Origin: Streptomyces ipomoeae 91-03
Lineage (GTDB): Bacteria; Actinomycetota; Actinomycetes; Streptomycetales; Streptomycetaceae
Reading direction: 5' to 3'
Assembly (NCBI RefSeq): GCF_000317595.1
Contig: NZ_AEJC01000563.1
Span: 1-39,148 of the forward strand
Length of the DNA: 39,148 nucleotides
The position numbers were made by a program, and so were the translations under genes. Shown here in pieces: positions 34,920 to 39,148 of this stretch (positions within the stretch are counted from its first letter, which is position 1; every line of letters begins with the position of its first letter). The notes under the pieces were generated by a model. The model was not told the origin of the DNA. It ran no database searches and saw nothing but the letters and a program-made list of their open reading frames with translations.

Positions 34920-35291
34920 TCAAGGCTTGAGCACGGCCAGTACATCGTCGAGCGAAACGTGGGCGGGATCACTCATATCGGTACCCTCGAACGTCTGCCA
35001 GATATAGGACGCCGTCCCGCTCTCCCGCAGCGGATGCAAGTCGGCCAAGTCCGGATCGTCCCGGAAGCTGTTGAACGCCTCTTCGGACTCCCATTCAACG
35101 AGAAACAGAACCTGCCGTGGCGCGAGGTCACCGACTACGTCGTCGCGGAAACGGCCGAACGCCACCATTCGACCACCATATTGCGGAGCCACTTCGGGCA
35201 AACGGCTGAAATACGCAAGGTATTTCTCCAGGTCAATCACGTCAAACATATTCAGGGCGTAGAACTTCTTCTTCTGTGAATTCGCACTCAT
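34920..35291 (-). CDS. DUF1330-like (dimeric alpha/beta barrel) protein
   Basis: 123 aa from MSANSQKKKFYALNMFDVID; GAGAGGA upstream (a TTG two codons earlier is possible). Pattern: FDVIDLEKYLAYFSRLPEV, YGGRMVAFGRF, VLFLVEWESEEAFNSFRDDP, LADLHPLRESGTASYIW, typical of DUF1330 ferredoxin-like proteins. It may be an enzyme or ligand binder; no catalytic residues are assigned. An operator-like GTTGC-N5-GAAAC site is 92 bp upstream, shared with the Fe-S protein and HxlR genes. Confidence 0.78.
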   Translation of the reverse strand: MSANSQKKKFYALNMFDVIDLEKYLAYFSRLPEVAPQYGGRMVAFGRFRDDVVGDLAPRQVLFLVEWESEEAFNSFRDDPDLADLHPLRESGTASYIWQTFEGTDMSDPAHVSLDDVLAVLKP

Positions 35292-35382
35292 TGCCAATCC
35301 TCTCTGATCTCATGAAACCGGTGTTCGTCAGCCTGGGCGGGCGTAGGTCGCGGAAATCTGAGTACGCTGCAAGCGTGACGCC

Positions 35383-35397
35383 GTTTCGCGCCGCAAC
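35383..35397. promoter_or_regulatory. HxlR-regulon site upstream of the DUF1330-like gene
   Basis: Minus strand GTTGCGGCGCGAAAC. Fits GTTGC-N5-GMAAC together with sites at 37896, 37930 and 38859. Confidence 0.7.
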
Positions 35398-35490
35398 CAC
35401 ATTGTGCTTTTTGTTTGGGCAATATGCCTGCCAGTCGGTTCCAACCGCCGACCGCCGATCCCGAAGCCGGTTGCTCTGGCCCGAAGTGGA

Positions 35491-36462
35491 TCAGAGGTCG
35501 AGGACCAGGCGGTTGCCCTTGGCTCGGGAGACGCAGATCATCATGGTCTCGCCTGCTGCGCGCTCCTGGGCGTCCAGGACCGAGTCGCGGTGGTCGATCT
35601 CCCCGGACAACACCTTCGTCTCGCAGGTTCCGCAGATTCCCTCCTCGCACGATGTCATTACCGGCACACCGGCATTCTCGACGGCCTCAAGAATGGACAT
35701 GTCCTCAGAGACCTTCAGTGTCTTGCCGGTCTGGGCGAGTTCGACCTCGAAGGTCGTGAACGGCCCGTCGGTGACGTCCTTCTTCGGGGCGAAGCGCTCC
35801 AGGTGCAGAGATCCGCTCGGCCACTTCTCGCAGCCGGCCTCGACCGCCGCGAGCAGTGGTTCCGGACCGCAGCTGTAGACGGCTGTCTTCCGTTGCGGCT
35901 TGCCGAGCAGCGAAGGCAGGTCCAGCAGCCCGTACTCGTCCTGCGGCCGCAGGCTCACCCGGTCTCCGTAGGCCCGCTGCAAGGTCTCACCGAACGCCAT
36001 CGACGCTCGGGTGCGGCCTCCGTAGACGAGGCGCCAGTCGGCGCGGGTCGCGTTGACGGCCGCGATCATGGGCAGGATGGGGGTGATCCCGATTCCGCCG
36101 GCGATGAACAGGTACTTTTTGGCCTTCACGAGCGGAAAGTGGTTGCGTGGCCCGCGAATGCGCACCGACTCACCCTCCGTGAGCCCATCGTGCACGTAGC
36201 TCGACCCGCCCCGACTTTCCGGTTCACGCAGCACCGCGACCTGAAGGCGGGACCGGTCCGCCGGGTCCCCGCACAGTGAATACTGCCTGACCAAGTCGGC
36301 TCGCAGTATCAGATCGATGTGTGCTCCCGGCTCCCATTCCGGCAGCGGACGGCCTCCCGGGTCGCGCAACGTCAGCAGCACAACACCTTCGGCCGCCGTT
36401 TCCTTACGTTCCAACACGAGGTCGAGCTCGACTTCGGTGCTGAGAGTGCTGAGAGTGCTCAT
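35491..36462 (-). CDS. PDR-type oxidoreductase (FMN, NAD(P)H, [2Fe-2S])
   Basis: 323 aa, phthalate-dioxygenase-reductase (class IA) layout: FMN domain with RQYSL (59-63), NAD(P)H domain with GGIGITP (122-128) and SCGPEPL (197-203), C-terminal plant-type ferredoxin with Cys272, Cys277, Cys280 (CEEGICGTC) and Cys310. Passes electrons one at a time from NAD(P)H to a partner protein. 57 bp downstream of the Fe-S/SCP2 gene on the same strand, so probably its electron donor. No oxygenase subunit is nearby. Confidence 0.93.
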   Translation of the reverse strand: MSTLSTLSTEVELDLVLERKETAAEGVVLLTLRDPGGRPLPEWEPGAHIDLILRADLVRQYSLCGDPADRSRLQVAVLREPESRGGSSYVHDGLTEGESVRIRGPRNHFPLVKAKKYLFIAGGIGITPILPMIAAVNATRADWRLVYGGRTRASMAFGETLQRAYGDRVSLRPQDEYGLLDLPSLLGKPQRKTAVYSCGPEPLLAAVEAGCEKWPSGSLHLERFAPKKDVTDGPFTTFEVELAQTGKTLKVSEDMSILEAVENAGVPVMTSCEEGICGTCETKVLSGEIDHRDSVLDAQERAAGETMMICVSRAKGNRLVLDL

Positions 36463-36519
36463 GATCGGCCTTCCATTTTTACGGTGATGATTTTCGGGGA
36501 TCTGTTCTTCCCTGTCCGA

Positions 36520-37914
36520 TCAGGACGGGAAGCAACGGCTGAAGTCGCGCAGCAGTCGCGGGGAGCCCTGCAACTTGATCTGGCGACGCACCAGGGCCCA
36601 CGCCAGCAGCGTCGGCTTGGTGAGGAAACGCAACCAGGTGCGCGTGTCGGCGGTGACCCTGAGATCCGGCTCACCGTGATGTCCGTCGGTGACCTCGAGT
36701 TTGCGGTCGCGGATGGTCACGGTGATCTGCCGGGACTCGTCGCCGGTGAAGGTGAAGTGGTAGGTGGCGGACATGTCCTTGGCCTGTTCGCGCTGAAAGA
36801 TCAGTGGCAGGCCTTCCACCAGGCCGTCGATGCTGTTCGCGCGCAAGCTCATCGCCACATGCTTCGTCCGCTTGTTCGGGAACCGGTCGGCCACATGCTG
36901 CTCGGCGTCGGAACCCGGGACGACGTAAATGGTCTCTTCCTTGTCCACCAGTGGGCGCACGACGGTGGTCAGGTGTGACTTGCGATTCTCCAACCAGGGG
37001 CCGATGACGTCCTCGCCGGCCGGGCAGACCGACATGCAGTAGGCGGCTTTGTAGTTGGCGCCGAAGGACAGGCTTTGCCACATGGACGCGCTCTCGCTGT
37101 CGCTCACTCGCGAGCGGTAGTCGTCGGCGTTACGGCTTTCGGCGACCTGTTCGGCCCAGTCGCCGAAGCCACCCATGAACTCACGGTAGTTGTGCGTGTA
37201 GCAGGCGGAGAAGTTGAAGTGCCCGTCGGAGGCGATCGCCCCGGTCGGGCAGGCTGTCACGCACAGCTTGCATTCCAGGCAGGGGTTGTACTCGATGGGC
37301 CGACTGTATTCGGTGACCTCGGCGTCGATGAGGATGGTGCCCAGCAGGATGAAGTTGCCGAATTTGGGGTGGATGACGTTGCGGTGGATGCCCATCTTGC
37401 CGAGCCCGGCCGCCACGGCGACCGGCTTGTGCCCGACTACCCACGTTTTCCTGGGGAACTTGTCCATCTCCATCGGAAAACCCATAGCGGGGTTGATGGC
37501 ACGCACGCCCATCGATTCCAGCTTGCCCACCACGTGCCGACCGACCTCGTTGGAGTGGTCGCCGGTGTGATGAAACTCCAGGTTGGCGACCGAGCGCGCG
37601 AGAGTGCGGACGTTCTCCCGGTTCATTCGGGACACGATGCTGATCAACGTTCGAACACCCGGCAGCGCAGCGCTCAGGTCCTCTCGCTGGTCGGCGATGT
37701 CCGGCCGGTCGATCTCGACGAAGCCGACGTCGTCCGCACCCGCGTCGAGACACAGCTGGCGCAGCCAGGACGCGTCCAGCGGCTCGGCGGGCCGGGCGGC
37801 GATGCGGTCGCGCCGGCGGGCTTGGACGACGGTGGATGGTCTTCGAGCTTGTTCTTGGCCATCGAGCGTCACCTCACGGGGCGGGGTGCGTATAAGTTTC
37901 ATGAAGCAACTCAA
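36520..37914 (-). CDS. Reductive dehalogenase/QueG-like 4Fe-4S protein with C-terminal SCP2 domain
   Basis: 464 aa. N-terminal part resembles reductive dehalogenases and epoxyqueuosine reductase (cobalamin-dependent): LCLDAGADDVGFVEIDRPD, AGLGKMGIHRNVIHPKFGNF (B12-side motif of the family) and ferredoxin cluster Cys212, 215, 218, 222 (CLECKLCVTACPTGA). A second cluster could use Cys293 and Cys297 (CMSVCP) with Cys238 (ACYTH); the canonical first CxxC is missing. Residues about 360-460 are an SCP2 sterol-carrier domain (TFTGDESRQITVTIRDRKL...DLRVTADTRTWL). No Tat signal is seen. The TTG at 37914 or ATG at 37902 may start it. Both lie beside or in an operator repeat. Confidence 0.8.
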   Translation of the reverse strand: MSCFMKLIRTPPREVTLDGQEQARRPSTVVQARRRDRIAARPAEPLDASWLRQLCLDAGADDVGFVEIDRPDIADQREDLSAALPGVRTLISIVSRMNRENVRTLARSVANLEFHHTGDHSNEVGRHVVGKLESMGVRAINPAMGFPMEMDKFPRKTWVVGHKPVAVAAGLGKMGIHRNVIHPKFGNFILLGTILIDAEVTEYSRPIEYNPCLECKLCVTACPTGAIASDGHFNFSACYTHNYREFMGGFGDWAEQVAESRNADDYRSRVSDSESASMWQSLSFGANYKAAYCMSVCPAGEDVIGPWLENRKSHLTTVVRPLVDKEETIYVVPGSDAEQHVADRFPNKRTKHVAMSLRANSIDGLVEGLPLIFQREQAKDMSATYHFTFTGDESRQITVTIRDRKLEVTDGHHGEPDLRVTADTRTWLRFLTKPTLLAWALVRRQIKLQGSPRLLRDFSRCFPS

Positions 37915-37946
37915 ACCCTAGCCTCGTCAGTTTCATGAAGCAACTC
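37895..37946. promoter_or_regulatory. Two HxlR-regulon sites upstream of the Fe-S/SCP2 gene
   Basis: An exact 18-bp direct repeat, AGTTTCATGAAGCAACTC at 37895-37912 and 37929-37946 (34 bp apart, about three helical turns). On the minus strand each contains GTTGCTTCATGAAAC, fitting GTTGC-N5-GMAAC. Confidence 0.82.
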
Positions 37947-38377
37947 GCATCCGAGCCTGATCATTCTGATGAGTCTTCTGCTGGATACGAGTACAACCGA
38001 CCGTCACGGGGGAGTTCGACGGGCTGTATTCACCGAACCGTTGGGCACGGCCCGTACTCCCAGCAGCTACGGCAGCGGCAAGAGAGTGTGCCCTGGTAGT
38101 TCACACCCGGCGGGCAGGGGTGGTGGATGCCGCAGAAGTTCGCCATCCGATCGGCCGGCCCGTCGGCCGCCCTCACCTCGGTACAGGCGATGGCCGAACC
38201 GGTGACGACGCGTACTCAGCAGGCGGAAAGCGGAGACGGCCCGCCCATCGGTCACGATGCAGATCTCTCCAAGGAGAGGAGCATGGTTGAACGTCTGACC
38301 AACAGGGTTACCCACTGACTGCGACTCGGTACGCGCCCAGCCGGCGGCGGCGAGTCCGTCGAGGAACCTCTCGGATG
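37947..38377. other. Intergenic region before the HxlR gene
   Basis: About 430 bp without a recognisable gene. It holds a strong ribosome-site-like AAGGAGAGG (38271-38279) followed by an ATG and an 11-codon frame, and, on the minus strand, a 38-codon cysteine-rich frame (38030-38146) without a clear ribosome site. Neither is called a gene. Confidence 0.4.
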
Positions 38378-38842
38378 TCAGATCGGCAAGTCGGTGAGCG
38401 CGGGGCCGGGAAGCAGGTGAACGGCATCCGGGCCCACCACTTGTCCGCATTGGGTACACACGAGCTGTTCCCGAACGTTGCCTCCGCATCCCGCATGGTT
38501 CGTGATCCGCGGAGGACCGGCCGGATCCTCGGCGTGCTCATCGCCCCAGTGCATCAAAGCGAGCAACGCGGTGAGCAAGTCCTTGGCCTTGCTCGTCGGC
38601 TGGTACTCATAGCGGGCGGGCCGCTCCTGGTAACAGACCCGATCCAGCAGCCCATCGTCGACCAGCTTGGAGAGCCGGTTGGTGAGCACATTGCGGGCGA
38701 TACCGAGACTGTCCTGAAACTCCTCGAACCGGCGCAGGCCCAGCAGGGCGTCGCGAATGATCAGCAAGGTCCAGCGCTCGCCCACAACCTCCAGAGTGCG
38801 GGCGATGGAGCACAGTTGGCTGTCGTATGTTCGGCCCAACAT
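38378..38842 (-). CDS. HxlR family transcriptional regulator
   Basis: 154 aa winged-helix regulator: CSIARTLEVVGERWTLLIIRDALLG, RRFEEFQDSLGIARNVLTNRL (recognition helix), VCYQERPARYEYQPTSKAKDL. N-terminal Cys in SQLCSIAR and a C-terminal CGGN...CTQCG cluster are typical of HxlR subfamilies, some of which sense reactive electrophiles or redox state. A GTTGC-N5-GCAAC dyad lies 16 bp upstream and recurs before the DUF1330-like and Fe-S/SCP2 genes, so it probably controls the block. Confidence 0.93.
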   Translation of the reverse strand: MLGRTYDSQLCSIARTLEVVGERWTLLIIRDALLGLRRFEEFQDSLGIARNVLTNRLSKLVDDGLLDRVCYQERPARYEYQPTSKAKDLLTALLALMHWGDEHAEDPAGPPRITNHAGCGGNVREQLVCTQCGQVVGPDAVHLLPGPALTDLPI

Positions 38843-38846
38843 GTTG

Positions 38847-38884
38847 CGAACTTAGCACGTTGCGCCAAGCAACTGACAAGTTCG
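38847..38884. promoter_or_regulatory. Nested dyads upstream of the HxlR gene
   Basis: Inner GTTGCGCCAAGCAAC (38859-38873), perfect 5-5-5; outer CGAACTT (38847-38853) / AAGTTCG (38878-38884). The inner dyad is the fourth copy of the GTTGC-N5-GMAAC site. Confidence 0.75.
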
Positions 38885-38969
38885 GGGGCAGGTCGCTCAC
38901 CCTCGATACGGACGGCGAGCGCAGCTGCTCAGCCAGGCCGGTTTCTACCCGGATCCGGTCCCACTTGAT

Positions 38970-39148
38970 CGGCATCATCCGGCCGGGACCAGTCCTTCCC
39001 TCTGCAGACGAGGGGAACGGAGGCCTTGACCTCGGGGTAGCGCGAGCGGGCCACGGCGAGGCCGGGCATGCTCCGGTACAGAGCGCGGGTAACGGCCGGG
39101 GAGCCAGGACACCTCTGTCCCCTGGCTGCTCAGCGGCCGTCCGCCGTG
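38970..39148 (-). pseudogene. Alpha/beta hydrolase remnant, central piece, runs off the window end
   Basis: Minus-strand reading VTRALYRSMPGLAVARSRYP, EVKASVPLVC, RGKDWSRPDDADQ matches residues about 215-252 of the intact hydrolase at 26552 (ARAVYQALPSLIAARSRYPE, GEKDWSRPSD), including the catalytic Asp. Homology stops at about 38970. The preceding (N-terminal) part would lie past 39148. The downstream piece of the same protein is at 33430-33512. Confidence 0.82.

Noticed and set aside
38127..38318. 63-codon plus-strand frame upstream of the HxlR gene end
   Set aside because: No recognisable homology and no convincing ribosome site at its ATG; the strong AAGGAGAGG is internal and precedes only 11 codons.
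1..39148. tRNA, rRNA or CRISPR loci
   Set aside because: No tRNA-like TTCGANNC-CCA arms, rRNA blocks or regularly spaced repeats were noticed by eye; a tRNAscan/Infernal run would be decisive.

Overview
The window reads as Streptomyces chromosome: very high G+C with G/C-rich third codon positions, ATG/GTG/TTG starts behind purine-rich ribosome sites, and typical actinomycete families (DasR sites, an actinobacterial c-di-AMP riboswitch, DUF5998, DUF6082, DUF6230, DUF6114). It joins a conserved core segment (about 1-18.5 kb) to a scarred accessory segment (about 18.5-39.1 kb).

Core segment. Rhodanese sulfurtransferase (-), VOC protein (+), thymidine kinase (-), then a minus-strand run of phosphodiesterase-type alkaline phosphatase, DUF5998 protein and a large GNAT/ADP-forming acyl-CoA synthetase protein (PatA-like lysine acetyltransferase). 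ptsH (HPr) follows under two tandem DasR boxes, then a FadR-type GntR regulator and a secreted M23 peptidase whose leader is a c-di-AMP (ydaO) riboswitch. An overlapping pair of M16 peptidases (one catalytic, one without the zinc motif) lies divergent from a ParC/GyrA-type topoisomerase subunit. A CobW-type GTPase, a DUF6082 protein and a small unknown protein close the segment. From memory, the parC-ptsH neighbourhood matches the order in S. coelicolor.

Accessory segment, 18.5-29.2 kb. Remnants (citrate synthase, TetR C-terminus, ABC-2 permease, MMPL transporter) alternate with intact genes. A TetR regulator, a triply damaged MFS exporter and an SDR / alpha-beta hydrolase / CocE hydrolase run share a GATC-centred palindromic operator (three copies), so they look like one efflux-plus-catabolism regulon. 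A MerR regulator faces a secreted DUF6230 / membrane DUF6114 / proline-rich anchored protein operon across a dyad operator.

Accessory segment, 29.2-39.1 kb. A second TetR regulator controls itself and an LLM (FMN-dependent) monooxygenase through CGGAGGYAGCCTCCG-type sites; an F420-reductase-like gene lies between, and broken flavin-reductase and nitroreductase genes follow. Next is a 5.4-kb block holding an accessory LipB, a DUF1330-like protein, a phthalate-dioxygenase-reductase-type flavoprotein, a reductive-dehalogenase-like Fe-S protein fused to an SCP2 domain, and an HxlR regulator. Sites of the form GTTGC-N5-GMAAC lie upstream of all three transcription units, apparently one uncharacterised inducible redox regulon. 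The two sides of the block carry consecutive pieces of one alpha/beta hydrolase gene, as if the block had landed inside it. This block is the best candidate for an undescribed system.
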